Shown in pieces: positions 17,838 through 28,667 of a stretch of DNA of 64,000 nt (positions within the stretch are counted from its first letter, which is position 1; the number at the start of each line of letters is the position of its first letter). The notes beneath the pieces are model-generated. The model searched no databases, was not told where the DNA came from, and saw only the letters and a program-made list of their open reading frames with translations. The position numbers were made by a program, and so were the translations under genes. Source of the stretch: Prevotellaceae bacterium UBA6398. GTDB lineage: Bacteria > Bacteroidota > Bacteroidia > Bacteroidales > Bacteroidaceae. The stretch lies in contig DJQA01000006.1 of the NCBI GenBank assembly GCA_002437495.1, positions 1 through 64,000 on the forward strand, in the 5' to 3' direction.

Positions 17838-19958
17838 ATGGCAAAAGCAGATTTGAATCTTACTCGTAATATCGGTATCATGGCTCACATCGATGCCGGT
17901 AAGACGACTACTTCCGAGCGTATACTATTTTATACGGGTAAGACCCACAAGATAGGTGAGGTGCACGAAGGTGCCGCCACCATGGACTGGATGGAAGAGG
18001 AGCAGGAGCGCGGTATAACCATTACTTCGGCCGCTACTACAACTTACTGGAACTGGAACGGCAATACCTATAAGATAAACTTGATCGACACCCCGGGGCA
18101 CGTGGATTTCACAGCTGAGGTTGAGCGTTCGCTGCGCGTGCTCGATGGCGCAGTAGCTACATATTGCGCAGTAGGCGGCGTGCAGCCTCAGAGCGAGACT
18201 GTGTGGCGCCAGGCAGACAAATACGAGGTGCCTCGTATCGCTTTCGTTAATAAGATGGACCGTTCCGGTGCAGACTTCTTTGAGGTTGTGAACCAGATGA
18301 AAGCTATTCTTCACGCCAATCCTTGCGTTGTGGCAATTCCAATCGGTGCAGAGGAAAACTTCAAGGGAGTTGTCGACCTTATTCAGATGAAGTCTATCGT
18401 GTGGAATGACGAGACACAGGGCGCTGAATACGAAGTGGGAGAAATTCCCGATGAGCTGAAAGACGAGGCGCAGGAGTGGCACGACAAGATGGTTGAGCAG
18501 GCTGCGGAATTCGATGACTCCATAATGGAGAAATTTTTCGATGACCCCTCTAAGATAACAAAAGAGGAGATTATCGCAGCAATCCGCAAGGGTACACTCT
18601 CACAGAAGCTGACCCCGATGACGTGCGGTTCCGCATTCAAGAACAAGGGCGTGCAAACTTTGCTCGACTATGTTTGTATGTTCCTTCCGTCTCCTGTAGA
18701 TACACCTAACATCAAGGGTGTGAACCCGAGTACGGGCGAAGAAGAAGACCGCCGTCCGTCAGAAGACGAACATACCGCAGCCCTTGTGTTTAAGATAGCC
18801 ACCGACCCGTATGTGGGACGTCTTACATTCTTCCGTGTATATTCCGGTAAGATTACTGCCGGCTCTTATGTGTATAATGTTCGTTCCGGCAAGAAAGAGC
18901 GTATTTCGCGCCTGTTCCAGATGAACTCTAACAAACAGAACCCGGTTGACGTTATTGGAGCCGGTGATATCGGCGCGGGTGTAGGGTTCAAAGATGTGCG
19001 TACAGGCGACACCCTTGCAGATGAGGATGCTCCAATTGTACTCGAATCAATGGATTTCCCCGATCCTGTGATCGGAGTTGCGGTTGAACCGAAGACCCAG
19101 AAAGATCTTGACAAGCTTTCAAATGGCCTTGCAAAACTCGCAGAAGAAGATCCAACGTTTACTGTTCATACCGATGAGCAGAGCGGACAGACAATCATCT
19201 CGGGTATGGGTGAGCTTCACCTTGACATTATCATAGAGCGTCTTCGCCGCGAATTCAATGTTGAATGCAACCAGGGTAAGCCACAGGTTAACTACAAAGA
19301 GGCAATCACTAAAACAGTCAACGTTCGTGAGATTTACAAGAAACAGACCGGTGGTCGTGGTAAGTTCGCGGATATTATTGTAAACGTTGGTCCTCTTGAT
19401 CCCGACTATAAAGACGGTAATTTGGAATTTATCAACAAAGTTACCGGTGGTAACATTCCTAAGGAATTCATCCCGTCCGTGCAGAAAGGCTTTGAGTCGG
19501 CAATGAAAAATGGTGTGCTTGGAGGTTATCCCATGGTTGGGCTTAAAGTGGAATTGCTTGATGGCTCTTTCCACCCGGTTGACTCCGATCAGCTTTCATT
19601 TGAAGTGGCGGCCATAAATGCCTACAAAAATGCGTGTGCAAAAGCGCATCCTGTCCTCATGGAGCCGATTATGCGTCTCGAGGTGGTTTGCCCGGAAGAA
19701 AATATGGGCGATGTTATAGGCGACCTCAACAAACGCCGTGGTCAGGTGGAAGGTATGGATACCAACCGTAGTGGCGGACGTATAGTAAAGGCCTTGGTTC
19801 CGCTGGCAGAAACATTCGGATATGTAACGACTCTGCGTACCATCACGTCGGGACGTGCAACATCATCTATGCAATATGATCACCATGCACCGGTATCCAC
19901 TTCGATTGCGGAGAAGGTGCTCGAGGAAATAAAGGGACATACAGAGCTGCTTAAATAA
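17838..19958 (+). CDS. fusA: Translation elongation factor G
   Basis: 706 residues. The GTPase motifs are AHIDAGKTT (16-24), DTPGH (84-88) and NKMD (138-141), and switch region RGITITSAA is present. The later domains end in the conserved [15 protein letters not shown]. It translocates tRNA and mRNA on the ribosome. Cotranscribed with rpsL and rpsG; the usual partner tuf is not next to it, and rpsJ follows 75 bp later across a long hairpin. Bacteroidetes often encode a second EF-G elsewhere, but its place in the str operon supports the main factor. Confidence 0.97.
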   Translation: MAKADLNLTRNIGIMAHIDAGKTTTSERILFYTGKTHKIGEVHEGAATMDWMEEEQERGITITSAATTTYWNWNGNTYKINLIDTPGHVDFTAEVERSLRVLDGAVATYCAVGGVQPQSETVWRQADKYEVPRIAFVNKMDRSGADFFEVVNQMKAILHANPCVVAIPIGAEENFKGVVDLIQMKSIVWNDETQGAEYEVGEIPDELKDEAQEWHDKMVEQAAEFDDSIMEKFFDDPSKITKEEIIAAIRKGTLSQKLTPMTCGSAFKNKGVQTLLDYVCMFLPSPVDTPNIKGVNPSTGEEEDRRPSEDEHTAALVFKIATDPYVGRLTFFRVYSGKITAGSYVYNVRSGKKERISRLFQMNSNKQNPVDVIGAGDIGAGVGFKDVRTGDTLADEDAPIVLESMDFPDPVIGVAVEPKTQKDLDKLSNGLAKLAEEDPTFTVHTDEQSGQTIISGMGELHLDIIIERLRREFNVECNQGKPQVNYKEAITKTVNVREIYKKQTGGRGKFADIIVNVGPLDPDYKDGNLEFINKVTGGNIPKEFIPSVQKGFESAMKNGVLGGYPMVGLKVELLDGSFHPVDSDQLSFEVAAINAYKNACAKAHPVLMEPIMRLEVVCPEENMGDVIGDLNKRRGQVEGMDTNRSGGRIVKALVPLAETFGYVTTLRTITSGRATSSMQYDHHAPVSTSIAEKVLEEIKGHTELLK

Positions 19959-19965
19959 GAAAAAC

Positions 19966-20017
19966 GTTCCGGGATGGCGGGGTTAACGAATGACTCTTAA
20001 CCCCGTCGGAATGGAAC
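19966..20017 (+). promoter_or_regulatory. Long hairpin between fusA and rpsJ, candidate regulatory structure
   Basis: Inner stem CGGGGTTAA / TTAACCCCG (19978-19986, 19997-20005) is enclosed by GTTCC / GGAAC (19966-19970, 20013-20017). There is no T-run after it, so it is unlike a simple terminator. It marks the join of the str-type and S10-type parts of the operon. Confidence 0.5.
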
Positions 20018-20033
20018 AAAATAATATCCAAAA

Positions 20034-20339
20034 ATGAGTCAAAAAATAAGAATCAAACTGAAATCATACGATTATTCTTTGGTAGAGAAGTCTGCTGAGA
20101 AAATCGTGAAAACCGTCAAGGCAACGGGTGCAATTGTGAGCGGGCCTATTCCTCTTCCTACCCGTAAGCGCATAATCACTGTGAACCGAAGCACTTTCGT
20201 AAATAAGAAAGCGCGCGAGCAGTTCGAGCTTTCAAGCTACAAGCGCCTCATTGACATATACAGTTCCACCTCCAAGACAGTGGATGCCTTGATGAAATTG
20301 GAACTCCCGTGCGGTGTGGAAGTGGAAATAAAGGTATAG
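20034..20339 (+). CDS. rpsJ: 30S ribosomal protein S10
   Basis: 101 residues, full length, with [27 protein letters not shown] and the C-terminal [10 protein letters not shown]. It is a head protein of the small subunit and, in many bacteria, also the NusE antitermination factor. It opens the S10-type part of the superoperon, and rplC follows after 47 bp. Confidence 0.98.
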   Translation: MSQKIRIKLKSYDYSLVEKSAEKIVKTVKATGAIVSGPIPLPTRKRIITVNRSTFVNKKAREQFELSSYKRLIDIYSSTSKTVDALMKLELPCGVEVEIKV

Positions 20340-20386
20340 TACAATACAATACAACTAATAACATATCACTCAAATAAATTACTGAA

Positions 20387-21004
20387 ATGCCAGGATTATT
20401 AGGAAAGAAAATCGGAATGACATCCGTTTTCAGTGCTGATGGTAAGAATGTGCCATGCACTGTTATCGAAGCTGGCCCTTGTGTAGTTACGCAGGTGAAG
20501 AGTGTGGAGAAGGACGGCTATGCTGCCGTTCAGCTAGGTTTCCAGGAGGCAAAGGCAAAAAATACGACCAAGCCTATGGACGGACACTTCAAAAAAGCCG
20601 GCACAACTCCCAAGCGCCACTTGGCCGAGTTCACTGATTTTGACAAGGAGCTGAATTTAGGCGACGTAGTAACCGTTGACGTTTTCGAAGGAGCAAACTT
20701 CGTTGACGTAACCGGCACGTCCAAGGGACATGGTTTCCAAGGCGTTGTGAAGCGTCATGGATTTGGCGGTGTAGGTCAAACTACTCACGGTCAGGACGAC
20801 CGTTTGAGAAAACCGGGTTCTATAGGTGCCTGCTCTTATCCTGCAAAGGTGTTCAAGGGTATGCGCATGGGTGGCCAGATGGGCAACGAGCGCGTAACGA
20901 CGCACAATCTGCAGATACTTAAAGTTATTCCTGAGAGCAACCTCTTGCTGATAAAAGGTTCTGTTCCCGGATGCAAAGGTTCAATCTTAATTCTCAAGAA
21001 ATAA
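20387..21004 (+). CDS. rplC: 50S ribosomal protein L3
   Basis: 205 residues with [15 protein letters not shown] at the start and the conserved [15 protein letters not shown] loop that reaches towards the peptidyl transferase centre. An early assembly protein of the large subunit. Its TAA stop shares one base with the ATG of rplD (TAATG), implying coupled translation. Confidence 0.98.
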   Translation: MPGLLGKKIGMTSVFSADGKNVPCTVIEAGPCVVTQVKSVEKDGYAAVQLGFQEAKAKNTTKPMDGHFKKAGTTPKRHLAEFTDFDKELNLGDVVTVDVFEGANFVDVTGTSKGHGFQGVVKRHGFGGVGQTTHGQDDRLRKPGSIGACSYPAKVFKGMRMGGQMGNERVTTHNLQILKVIPESNLLLIKGSVPGCKGSILILKK

Positions 21005-21642
21005 TGGAACTAAGCGTATATAATATAAAAGGAGAAGACACGGGTCGCAAAATAACACTTGACGACGCCATATATGGCATAGAACCCAATGATCACGCTA
21101 TATATCTTGCTGTGAAGCAATATATGGCAAACCGCCGTCAGGGTACTGCCAAGTCAAAGGAAAGAAGCGAAATAAGCGGCTCCACCCGTAAACTCGGTCG
21201 CCAGAAAGGCGGTGGCGGTGCACGACGCGGTGATATCAACTCGCCATTGCTGGTGGGCGGTGCTCGCGTTTTCGGTCCGAAGCCACGCGACTACGGATTT
21301 AAACTAAACAAAAAGGTTAAGGCTCTCGCTCGCCGCTCTGCACTTAGCTACAAGGCAAAGGAAAATTCAATCATCGTAGTTGAAGATTTCACATTCGAGA
21401 CCCCAAAGACAAAGAGCTATATAGAGCTGCTTAACAATCTCAAAGTTAGCGACAAGAAATCTCTTGTTGTTCTTCCCGATGTTGACCGCAACGTATATCT
21501 CTCAGGGCGTAATCTGAAAGGCACTAAGGTAACAGTTGCGAAAACTCTTAACACATACATTGTGCTTGATGCCAGTGTGATTCTCTTAACAGAGAAGAGC
21601 GTAATGGAAATCAATGACGCATTTAACAACAAGGAGGCTTGA
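21004..21642 (+). CDS. rplD: 50S ribosomal protein L4
   Basis: 212 residues, starting [16 protein letters not shown] at the ATG that overlaps the rplC stop; an earlier in-frame Met lies inside rplC and is not used. The extended loop [15 protein letters not shown] and FGPKPRDY lines the exit tunnel and carries macrolide-contacting residues. In some bacteria L4 represses this operon. Confidence 0.97.
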   Translation: MELSVYNIKGEDTGRKITLDDAIYGIEPNDHAIYLAVKQYMANRRQGTAKSKERSEISGSTRKLGRQKGGGGARRGDINSPLLVGGARVFGPKPRDYGFKLNKKVKALARRSALSYKAKENSIIVVEDFTFETPKTKSYIELLNNLKVSDKKSLVVLPDVDRNVYLSGRNLKGTKVTVAKTLNTYIVLDASVILLTEKSVMEINDAFNNKEA

Positions 21643-21644
21643 TT

Positions 21645-21935
21645 ATGAAATTTATAATTCGTCCGTTGGTTACCGAGAAAATGAATCGCCTAACCGAGAA
21701 AGAACATAAGTATGGCTTCCTGGTAAGCCCCAGCGCAAACAAGGTGCAAATAAAGGCAGAGGTAGAGTCCCTTTACAACGTAAGCGTTATCGGCATAAGC
21801 ACTATGCGCTATGCCGGTAAGAACAAGAGCCGCTACACTCGCTCAGGCTTCACGAAAGGACGCACCAACGCCTATAAGAAAGCAGTCGTTACATTGAAGG
21901 ACGGCGATACAATAGATTTTTACAGCAACATTTGA
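21645..21935 (+). CDS. rplW: 50S ribosomal protein L23
   Basis: 96 residues, with IIRPLVTEKMNRL and KYGFLVSPSANK, and a C-terminal GDTIDFYSNI common to Bacteroidetes. It sits at the tunnel exit and docks trigger factor and SRP. The ATG at 21645 is preferred over a TTG 6 nt upstream because AAGGAGG at 21631-21637 is well spaced to it; the start is 2 nt after the rplD stop. Confidence 0.97.
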   Translation: MKFIIRPLVTEKMNRLTEKEHKYGFLVSPSANKVQIKAEVESLYNVSVIGISTMRYAGKNKSRYTRSGFTKGRTNAYKKAVVTLKDGDTIDFYSNI

Positions 21936-21941
21936 TAAAAT

Positions 21942-22775
21942 ATGGCAGTACGTAAAATTAAACCTACTACACCGGGTCAGAGACATAAAATTATTGGTAC
22001 GTTCGAAGAAATTACTGCATCCGTACCAGAGAAATCTCTCGTTTACGGCAAACGCTCCACTGGCGGTCGTAACAATGTAGGCAAAATGACGGTGCGCTAT
22101 CGTGGCGGTGGTCACAAGCGCAAACTCCGTTTGGTTGACTTCAAGAGGGATAAAGATGGTGTACCCGCAGTGGTTAAGACAATAGAATACGATCCCAACC
22201 GTTCGGCTCGTATAGCGTTGCTCTTCTACGCTGATGGAGAGAAAAGATATATTGTTGCTCCCAACGGATTGAAAGTTGGAACTACGCTGATGTCGGGAGC
22301 GCAAGCCGCTCCTGAGGTAGGCAATACGCTCCCTCTTCAGAACATTCCCGTGGGAACGGTGATACATAACATAGAGCTCCGCCCGGGTCAGGGTGCAAAG
22401 CTTGTGCGCTCGGCAGGTAACTTCGCGCAACTGACATCCCGTGAGGGACGCTATTGCGTAATAAAACTGCCCTCAGGCGAGACTCGCCAGATACTCAGTG
22501 CCTGCAAGGCCACGATAGGCAGTGTTGGCAATTCGGATCATGCTCTCGAAAGTTCAGGTAAGGCTGGACGCAGCCGTTGGCTGGGTCGTCGTCCTCACAA
22601 CCGTGGTGTTGTGATGAACCCGGTAGACCACCCGATGGGTGGTGGTGAAGGCCGTCAGTCCGGTGGACATCCTCGTTCAAGGAATGGTTTGTATGCTAAG
22701 GGTCTCAAGACAAGAGCTCCCAAGAAGGCATCGAACAAGTATATCATTGAAAGAGCTAACGCTAAGAAAAAATAA
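21942..22775 (+). CDS. rplB: 50S ribosomal protein L2
   Basis: 277 residues, full length, beginning [16 protein letters not shown]. It carries the conserved [20 protein letters not shown] and the C-terminal [15 protein letters not shown], whose His lies near the peptidyl transferase centre. It starts 6 nt after rplW and is followed at 18 nt by rpsS. Confidence 0.98.
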   Translation: MAVRKIKPTTPGQRHKIIGTFEEITASVPEKSLVYGKRSTGGRNNVGKMTVRYRGGGHKRKLRLVDFKRDKDGVPAVVKTIEYDPNRSARIALLFYADGEKRYIVAPNGLKVGTTLMSGAQAAPEVGNTLPLQNIPVGTVIHNIELRPGQGAKLVRSAGNFAQLTSREGRYCVIKLPSGETRQILSACKATIGSVGNSDHALESSGKAGRSRWLGRRPHNRGVVMNPVDHPMGGGEGRQSGGHPRSRNGLYAKGLKTRAPKKASNKYIIERANAKKK

Positions 22776-22793
22776 CTGTTAAGAGAGTAAATT

Positions 22794-23063
22794 ATGAGTC
22801 GTTCATTAAAAAAAGGACCGTACATCGCAGTTACTTTGGAAAAGAAAATCCTTGCCATGAATGAAAAAGGCAAAAAAAGCGTTGTAAAAACTTGGTCCAG
22901 GGCTTCAATGATATCCCCGGATTTTGTGGGTCACACCATTGCTGTCCATAACGGAAATAAATTCATCCCTGTTTACGTTACAGAAAACATGGTGGGTCAT
23001 AAACTTGGGGAGTTCGCTCCTACACGTAGGTTTGGCGGTCATTCAGGCAACAACAAGAAGTAA
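22794..23063 (+). CDS. rpsS: 30S ribosomal protein S19
   Basis: 89 residues, with [31 protein letters not shown] and [13 protein letters not shown], all family hallmarks. It forms a head complex with S13. A very A-rich 41-bp spacer leads to rplV. Confidence 0.98.
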   Translation: MSRSLKKGPYIAVTLEKKILAMNEKGKKSVVKTWSRASMISPDFVGHTIAVHNGNKFIPVYVTENMVGHKLGEFAPTRRFGGHSGNNKK

Positions 23064-23104
23064 CCGCCGAAGCAGGAAAAAAGAAAAAAAAAAGAATAAT
23101 AATA

Positions 23105-23503
23105 ATGGGAAAAAGAAAAAGATTGGCGGCTCAAGCTATTAAGGAAAGCCGCAAGACCCAGTACTTTGCCAAGCTACAAGGCGTTCCCTCCTCACCACGC
23201 AAGATGCGATATGTTGTTGACATGATACGCGGTATGGAGGTTAATCACGCGCTTGGTACTCTTCGCTTTTCTGCAAAAGCTGCATCGGTGCCGGTGGAAA
23301 AACTTCTGCGTTCGGCCATCAGCAACTGGGAGGCGAAAAATGACCGTAAGGCCGAAGAAGGTGAACTCTTCATTACGAAAGTGTTCGTTGACGAGGGCGT
23401 CACTCTGAAGCGCATGCGCCCTGCCCCCCAGGGACGCGGCTATCGTATTCGCAAACGTTCCAATCACGTAACGCTGTTCGTCGGAACAAAAAATGACAAA
23501 TAA
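23105..23503 (+). CDS. rplV: 50S ribosomal protein L22
   Basis: 132 residues, somewhat longer than the E. coli protein because of an N-terminal [20 protein letters not shown] extension. Then come [17 protein letters not shown] and the tunnel-lining hairpin [19 protein letters not shown]. It binds all 23S domains, and its loop narrows the exit tunnel with L4. Confidence 0.97.
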   Translation: MGKRKRLAAQAIKESRKTQYFAKLQGVPSSPRKMRYVVDMIRGMEVNHALGTLRFSAKAASVPVEKLLRSAISNWEAKNDRKAEEGELFITKVFVDEGVTLKRMRPAPQGRGYRIRKRSNHVTLFVGTKNDK

Positions 23504-23511
23504 TTAAGATT

Positions 23512-24249
23512 ATGGGACAGAAAGTAAATCCGATAAGCAACAGACTAGGTATTATCCGCGGTTGGGATTCTAATTGGTTTGGAGAGCGCAGCTATCCCGA
23601 CAACATAGTGGAGGATAGCAAAATCAGAAAGTACATCCAAACAAGGCTTGACGAGCGCCAGGCCGGCAATGCTGTGTCGAAGATTGTTATAGAGCGTACA
23701 CTTAAGCTCATAACAGTAACAATATGCACTTCACGCCCGGGTCTTATAATAGGCAAGGGAGGGCAGGAAGTAGACAAGCTCAAAGAGGAGCTGAAAAAGC
23801 TAACCAATAAGGATATTCAGGTGAATATCTTTGAGGTTAAGAAGCCAGACCTCGATGCCCAGGTTGTAGGTAAAACCATCGCGCGCCAGATAGAGGGCAA
23901 GATGGCGTATCGTCGCGTCATCAAGATGGCCATACAAAATACCATGCGCGCAGGCGCGGAAGGCATAAAGGTGCATATTGCAGGTCGTTTGAACGGGGCA
24001 GAAATGGCTCGTCAGGAGATGTACAAGGAAGGACGTACGCCTCTTCATACATTCCGTGCCGATATTGATTACTGCCAGACAACTGCTCTAACCAAAGTGG
24101 GACTTCTGGGTATAAAGGTGTGGATTTGCCGTGGCGAAATTTATCACAAGGTTGATCTTGCACCAAATTATGCGCAGCAGAAGGAAAATGGACGCCAGGG
24201 AGGCGAGCGCAGACGCGGCTTCGGCAAGAGAAGAAACAATAACCGCTAA
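23512..24249 (+). CDS. rpsC: 30S ribosomal protein S3
   Basis: 245 residues, with [20 protein letters not shown], a KH domain containing [16 protein letters not shown], and RMGA-type mRNA-entry residues in the C-terminal half ([19 protein letters not shown]). A basic Arg/Gly/Gln tail ([19 protein letters not shown]) ends the protein. It forms the mRNA entry channel with S4 and S5. Confidence 0.97.
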   Translation: MGQKVNPISNRLGIIRGWDSNWFGERSYPDNIVEDSKIRKYIQTRLDERQAGNAVSKIVIERTLKLITVTICTSRPGLIIGKGGQEVDKLKEELKKLTNKDIQVNIFEVKKPDLDAQVVGKTIARQIEGKMAYRRVIKMAIQNTMRAGAEGIKVHIAGRLNGAEMARQEMYKEGRTPLHTFRADIDYCQTTALTKVGLLGIKVWICRGEIYHKVDLAPNYAQQKENGRQGGERRRGFGKRRNNNR

Positions 24250-24262
24250 TTAGTTAAGAACA

Positions 24263-24688
24263 ATGTTACAACCTAAAAGAACTAAATACAGAAGACCTCA
24301 AAAAGGACGCTGCAAAGGCAACGCCCAAAGAGGAAATCAGCTGGCATTTGGTAGCTTTGGTATCAAGAGTCTTGAGACAGAGTGGATAAGCCAGCGCCAG
24401 ATAGAGGCTGCGCGTGTTGCTGTGTCGCGTTACATGCAGCGTGAGGGGCAGATCTGGATTCGCATTTTCCCCGACAAACCAATTACCAAAAAGCCTGCGG
24501 ATGTACGTATGGGTAAAGGTAAGGGTGACCCTGTAGGCTTTGTGTTCCCCATCACGCCGGGGCGCATAATATTTGAGGTGGAAGGCGTTTCGTATGAGAT
24601 AGCAAAAGAGGCTTTGCGCCTAGCTGCACAGAAGTTGCCTGTAACCACGAAATTTGTTGTAAGACGTGATTACGATAAAAACGCATGA
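24263..24688 (+). CDS. rplP: 50S ribosomal protein L16
   Basis: 141 residues, beginning [19 protein letters not shown]. The conserved segments are [30 protein letters not shown] and [10 protein letters not shown]. It organises the A-site finger region of the large subunit. Its stop lies 2 nt before the rpmC start used here. Confidence 0.98.
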   Translation: MLQPKRTKYRRPQKGRCKGNAQRGNQLAFGSFGIKSLETEWISQRQIEAARVAVSRYMQREGQIWIRIFPDKPITKKPADVRMGKGKGDPVGFVFPITPGRIIFEVEGVSYEIAKEALRLAAQKLPVTTKFVVRRDYDKNA

Positions 24689-24690
24689 TT

Positions 24691-24885
24691 ATGAAGATTG
24701 CAGAAATAAATGAACTTCAGACTCCGGAATTGAAGGAACGCCTCGATGCAGAGGAAAGCAACTATCACCAGATGAAGCTGAACCATTCCATATCTCCTAT
24801 AGAGAACCCTTCTCGCATAAAGGAGGCTCGCCGCACCATAGCACGCATTAAAACCGTATTGCGTCAAAGAGAACTTAATAAATAA
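24691..24885 (+). CDS. rpmC: 50S ribosomal protein L29
   Basis: 64 residues, two long helices. MKIAEINELQTPEL is chosen as the N terminus because family members begin MKIAE; an in-frame ATG 6 nt earlier overlaps the rplP stop and is possible. NHSISPIENPSRIKEARRTI is the conserved second half. It lies beside L23 at the tunnel exit. Confidence 0.95.
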   Translation: MKIAEINELQTPELKERLDAEESNYHQMKLNHSISPIENPSRIKEARRTIARIKTVLRQRELNK

Positions 24886-24897
24886 AGGCAGGTAAAA

Positions 24898-25155
24898 ATG
24901 GAAGAAAGAAATTTGAGAAAGACCCGCCAGGGTGTAGTGGTGAGCAATAAGATGGACAAAACCATTGTTGTTGAGGCCAAGTTCAAGGAAATGCACCCGA
25001 TTTATGGCAAATTTGTGTCTAAGACAAAATCATATCACGTGCATGACGAAAAGAACGAGTGTAATGTTGGCGATACGGTCTTGATAATGGAAACTCGTCC
25101 CTTGAGCAAAACTAAGAGATGGAGATTAGTAGAAATCGTAGAAAAAGCTAAGTAA
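24898..25155 (+). CDS. rpsQ: 30S ribosomal protein S17
   Basis: 85 residues of OB fold. Conserved parts are [35 protein letters not shown] and [12 protein letters not shown] primary 16S-binding protein of the body. It stops 2 nt before rplN. Confidence 0.98.
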   Translation: MEERNLRKTRQGVVVSNKMDKTIVVEAKFKEMHPIYGKFVSKTKSYHVHDEKNECNVGDTVLIMETRPLSKTKRWRLVEIVEKAK

Positions 25156-25157
25156 AA

Positions 25158-25523
25158 ATGATACAAGTAGAAACAAGACTCAATGTGGCCGACAACAGCG
25201 GTGCTCGTGAGGCAGTATGCATCCGTGTACTCGGCGGCACAAAACGCCGTTATGCCACTGTAGGCGATACCATTGTTGTTGCTGTTCAAAACGTGATACC
25301 CTCGAGCGACATGAAGAAAGGAACAGTATCGCGTGCTTTGATCGTTCGCACAAGCAAGGAAATCCATCGCGCCGACGGTTCATGCATTCGCTTTGACGAT
25401 AATGCTTGCGTATTGCTTAATGCAGCAGGAGAACTTCGCGCAAGCCGTATTTTCGGCCCGGTTGCGCGCGAACTCCGTGCTGTTAATATGAAAGTTGTGT
25501 CGTTGGCACCGGAGGTACTTTAA
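25158..25523 (+). CDS. rplN: 50S ribosomal protein L14
   Basis: 121 residues, full length, with [19 protein letters not shown] and DDNACVLLN, and closing FGPVARELR then VVSLAPEVL. It forms an intersubunit bridge and contacts L19. It is followed by rplX at 13 nt. Confidence 0.98.
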   Translation: MIQVETRLNVADNSGAREAVCIRVLGGTKRRYATVGDTIVVAVQNVIPSSDMKKGTVSRALIVRTSKEIHRADGSCIRFDDNACVLLNAAGELRASRIFGPVARELRAVNMKVVSLAPEVL

Positions 25524-25536
25524 CATTAAAGCAGAG

Positions 25537-25857
25537 ATGAGTAAATTACATATTAAAAAAGGAGACACCGTTTATGTGAATTCCGGAGAGAACCGCGGCC
25601 AGAAAGGTAAGGTAATCAAGGTATTCGTGGCAGAGCAGCGTGCAATCGTTGAAGGTGTAAACATGGTTTCGAAATCGCAGAAGCCCTCTGCGAAAGCTCC
25701 GCAAGGCGGGATTATAAAGAAAGAGGCTCCCATACATATATCGAACCTCAATGTTATAGACCCGAAGAGCGGGAAGCCTACACGCATAGGGCGTCGTCTC
25801 AATGAAGAAGGCAAGCTCGTGCGTTATTCCAAAAAATCAGGGGAGGAAATCAAGTAA
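25537..25857 (+). CDS. rplX: 50S ribosomal protein L24
   Basis: 106 residues, with a KOW motif [19 protein letters not shown] and the family text [19 protein letters not shown]. The Met at 25537 ([10 protein letters not shown]) is used; the frame is open 42 nt further up, but that part overlaps rplN and is not conserved. An assembly initiator of the large subunit. Its TAA shares a base with the rplE ATG. Confidence 0.96.
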   Translation: MSKLHIKKGDTVYVNSGENRGQKGKVIKVFVAEQRAIVEGVNMVSKSQKPSAKAPQGGIIKKEAPIHISNLNVIDPKSGKPTRIGRRLNEEGKLVRYSKKSGEEIK

Positions 25858-26414
25858 TGAGTAATACCGCAAGTCTAAAACAGGTTTATGCCGAGCGTAT
25901 TGCTCCGGCGCTTATGAAGAAGTTTAACTATTCTTCCAAAATGCAGATTCCTGTGCTGAAGAAAATCGTCATAAACGAAGGTTTGGGCGATGCTACGCAG
26001 GACAAGAAGATCATTGACAAAGCAATTGAGGAGCTTACAGCCATTACAGGTCAGAAGGCCGTGGCCACATTGTCAAAGAAAGATATAGCGAACTTCAAGG
26101 TCCGTAAAAAGATGCCCATTGGCGTAAGGGTTACACTACGCCGTGAGCGTATGTATGAATTCTTAGAGGAGCTTATACGTGTTGCTCTTCCGCGTATTAG
26201 GGATTTCAAGGGCATAGATAGCAAGCTCGATGGACGCGGGAACTATTCTCTCGGCATCAAGGAGCAGATAATTTTCCCAGAAATAAATATCGACAGCGTT
26301 GACCGCTTGAACGGTATGAATATTACATTCGTAACTACGGCGCAGACTGACGAAGAGGGATATGCCCTTCTCAAAGAGTTCGGCTTGCCGTTCAAGGACG
26401 CAAAAAACAATTAA
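25857..26414 (+). CDS. rplE: 50S ribosomal protein L5
   Basis: 185 residues, full length, with [34 protein letters not shown]-like PIGVRVTLR, and [19 protein letters not shown]. It binds 5S rRNA and contacts P-site tRNA. Start overlaps the rplX stop as TAATG. Confidence 0.98.
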   Translation: MSNTASLKQVYAERIAPALMKKFNYSSKMQIPVLKKIVINEGLGDATQDKKIIDKAIEELTAITGQKAVATLSKKDIANFKVRKKMPIGVRVTLRRERMYEFLEELIRVALPRIRDFKGIDSKLDGRGNYSLGIKEQIIFPEINIDSVDRLNGMNITFVTTAQTDEEGYALLKEFGLPFKDAKNN

Positions 26415-26420
26415 AAAGAT

Positions 26421-26723
26421 ATGGCAAAGGAATCAATGAAAGCACGTGAAGTTAAGCGTGCTAAAATGGTAGCCAAATATGCAGAGAAGCGTGCCGCCCT
26501 CAAAAAAATCATAAACACTACAGATGATCCAGTAGAGGCTTACGAGGCAGCGCGCAAACTTCAGGCAATTCCTCACAATGCATCTCCTGTGCGCCTGCAC
26601 AATCGTTGCAAAATTACAGGACGCCCCAAAGGATATCTCCGTATGTTCGGCCTGTCCCGTATACAGTTCCGTGAGATGGCATCAAGCGGGCTCATACCGG
26701 GCGTGAAGAAGGCCAGCTGGTAA
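26421..26723 (+). CDS. rpsN: 30S ribosomal protein S14, zinc-free type
   Basis: 100 residues, the long form. It has a single Cys ([12 protein letters not shown]) where the zinc form has CxxC-x-CxxC, so it needs no zinc. C-terminal [19 protein letters not shown] is typical. A 74-bp spacer with a small hairpin separates it from rpsH. Confidence 0.97.
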   Translation: MAKESMKAREVKRAKMVAKYAEKRAALKKIINTTDDPVEAYEAARKLQAIPHNASPVRLHNRCKITGRPKGYLRMFGLSRIQFREMASSGLIPGVKKASW

Positions 26724-26756
26724 ACCAAGAAGAATAAAAAGAGTATTTAATTTAAT

Positions 26757-26781
26757 ATTGTCGGGGGAATTCCCGATCAAT
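26757..26781 (+). promoter_or_regulatory. Small hairpin between rpsN and rpsH
   Basis: ATTGTCGGG pairs with CCCGATCAAT with one bulge, around GGAATT. It ends 17 nt before rpsH. In E. coli the rplE-rpsN-rpsH region carries an S8 control site; similarity of mechanism is only inferred from position. Confidence 0.35.
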
Positions 26782-26797
26782 TAAACAAATCAAATCA

Positions 26798-27193
26798 ATG
26801 ACAGATCCAATAGCAGATTATTTGACGCGGCTTCGCAATGCCATTCGTGCAAAGCACAGGGTGGTTGAGATCCCCGCATCAAATTTGAAGAAGGACATTA
26901 CAAAAATCCTTTTTGAGAAGGGCTATATCCTAAACTATAAGTTTGTGGACGAGGGCCCTCAAGGCTTAATCAAGGTGGCTTTGAAATACAATCCTGCCAC
27001 CAAGTCAAGTGCAATAAAGAGCCTTACGCGTGTTTCGCGTCCGGGCTTGCGCAAATACACCGGCTACAAAGATATGCCACGCGTCATAAACGGACTTGGC
27101 GTTGCCATCATATCCACTTCAAAGGGTGTTATGACCGATAAAGAGGCTTCCGCCCAGAAGATTGGCGGCGAGGTATTATGCTACATATATTAA
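26798..27193 (+). CDS. rpsH: 30S ribosomal protein S8
   Basis: 131 residues, full length, with MTDPIADYLTRLRNA, LTRVSRPGLRKYTGY and GLGVAIISTSKGVMTDKEA. A primary 16S-binding protein and, in E. coli, the repressor of the spc operon. Next gene rplF begins 16 nt later behind TTAGGAGG. Confidence 0.98.
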   Translation: MTDPIADYLTRLRNAIRAKHRVVEIPASNLKKDITKILFEKGYILNYKFVDEGPQGLIKVALKYNPATKSSAIKSLTRVSRPGLRKYTGYKDMPRVINGLGVAIISTSKGVMTDKEASAQKIGGEVLCYIY

Positions 27194-27208
27194 TTAGGAG
27201 GACAAAAT

Positions 27209-27778
27209 ATGTCAAGAATAGGTAAATTGCCAATAAACATTCCTGCAGGCGTAACTATTGCGGCTAAGGATAATGTAGTGACCGTTAAAGGTCCGAAGGG
27301 TGAGTTGACACAGAAGATAGATCCTTCTATCATTGTAAAAATTGAAAACAATGAGGTTACGTTCGCTATAGATGAGAATAACGATACGGTTGATACAAAG
27401 CAGAAGCAGGCTTTCCACGGTTTGTACCGTGCGCTCGTTCATTCCATGGTAGTTGGCGTAACAGAAGGCTACAAGAAAGAAATGGAACTTGTAGGTGTGG
27501 GTTATCGTGTTTCCAATGAAGGCAATGTGATGGAATTCTCGTTAGGTTACACTCATCCCATTTTCCTTCAGCTTCCGCCCGAAATAAAGGTGGAAACAAA
27601 GTCTGAAAGAAATAAAAATCCGTATATTTGCTTGGAGTCGTGCGACAAGCAGCTTCTCGGACAGGTTTGCGCCAAGATACGCTCGTTCCGTATGCCTGAA
27701 CCATATAAAGGCAAGGGAATCCTGTATATAGGCGAGCAGATACGCCGTAAGTCGGGTAAGGCTGCAGGAGCCAAGTAA
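27209..27778 (+). CDS. rplF: 50S ribosomal protein L6
   Basis: 189 residues in two repeated domains. It begins MSRIGKLPINIPAGV, then KGPKGELTQ, and the C-terminal half has FSLGYTHPIF and PEPYKGKGILYIGEQIRRK. It sits near the factor-binding centre. Confidence 0.98.
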   Translation: MSRIGKLPINIPAGVTIAAKDNVVTVKGPKGELTQKIDPSIIVKIENNEVTFAIDENNDTVDTKQKQAFHGLYRALVHSMVVGVTEGYKKEMELVGVGYRVSNEGNVMEFSLGYTHPIFLQLPPEIKVETKSERNKNPYICLESCDKQLLGQVCAKIRSFRMPEPYKGKGILYIGEQIRRKSGKAAGAK

Positions 27779-27799
27779 AAATTTCTAAGAAGCAAGAAA

Positions 27800-28144
27800 A
27801 TGAAAACAAAAATAGAAAGACGACAGAAAATCAAATATCGGGTACGCAATAAAATCAGCGGCACCGCAGAACGTCCGCGTTTGAGTGTCTTCCGCAGCAA
27901 CAAGCAGATCTATGCTCAGGTAATTAACGACGAAGAAGGTCGCACGCTTGTAGCAGCGTCTTCGCTTGGAATCAAAGAAAAAATGACGAAGTCCGAGCAG
28001 GCAGTAAAAGTTGGTGAGGATGTTGCACAGAAAGCACTCGCTGCCGGTATAACTATAGTAGTGTTCGATCGTAACGGCTACTTGTATCATGGTAGAGTAA
28101 AAGAATTGGCTGACGGAGCTCGCAAAGGTGGTCTTAAATTTTAA
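27800..28144 (+). CDS. rplR: 50S ribosomal protein L18
   Basis: 114 residues, with the 5S-rRNA-binding [16 protein letters not shown] and [16 protein letters not shown], and closing [19 protein letters not shown]. It carries 5S rRNA with L5. Its TAA overlaps an ATG at 28144 that is 6 nt before the rpsE start used here. Confidence 0.98.
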   Translation: MKTKIERRQKIKYRVRNKISGTAERPRLSVFRSNKQIYAQVINDEEGRTLVAASSLGIKEKMTKSEQAVKVGEDVAQKALAAGITIVVFDRNGYLYHGRVKELADGARKGGLKF

Positions 28145-28149
28145 TGGTT

Positions 28150-28656
28150 ATGGCAAACAGAGTAAATGTAAAAAGCGAAGAGTTAAAGGATAGACTGGTT
28201 GCTATCAACCGTGTTACAAAAGTTACTAAGGGCGGACGTACATTCAGCTTTTCGGCCATTGTTGTTGTAGGCGATGGCAAGGGTGTCATCGGTTACGGTC
28301 TCGGCAAGGCGGGAGAAGTTACAGCTGCTATTTCAAAAGGAGTGGAGTCTGCAAAGAAAAACCTTTTCAAAGTTCCTATAGTGCGCGGTACAGTGCCTCA
28401 TGCGCAGTCCGCTCATTTTGGTGGTAGTAAGGTTTTGATTATGCCAGCTTCCGAGGGTACAGGTGTTGTTGCCGGCGGTGCTATGCGCGCGGTATTTGAG
28501 AGCGTGGGCATCACCGATGTGCTTGCCAAATCGCAAGGTTCTTCAAACGCGCACAATTTGGTAAAGGCCACGATTCTGGCACTTAGTGAGATTCGCGATG
28601 CACGTCAGGTTGCTCAAGCGCGCGGTATTTCAATGGAAAAAGTATTTAGAGGCTAA
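28150..28656 (+). CDS. rpsE: 30S ribosomal protein S5
   Basis: 168 residues, with [18 protein letters not shown], the double-stranded-RNA-binding domain, and [18 protein letters not shown]. It takes part in translational accuracy and the mRNA entry channel. The start MANRVNV at 28150 fits the family N terminus; the ATG at 28144, which overlaps the rplR stop, would add MV and is also possible. Confidence 0.96.
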   Translation: MANRVNVKSEELKDRLVAINRVTKVTKGGRTFSFSAIVVVGDGKGVIGYGLGKAGEVTAAISKGVESAKKNLFKVPIVRGTVPHAQSAHFGGSKVLIMPASEGTGVVAGGAMRAVFESVGITDVLAKSQGSSNAHNLVKATILALSEIRDARQVAQARGISMEKVFRG

Positions 28657-28667
28657 ATCACACAGCA

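Noticed and set aside
17216..17881. 221-codon ORF opposite rpsG
   Set aside because: It is antisense to a ribosomal protein gene and low in any domain signal.
20971..21003. Upstream in-frame start for L4
   Set aside because: It lies inside rplC, and the ATG overlapping the rplC stop fits the family N terminus.
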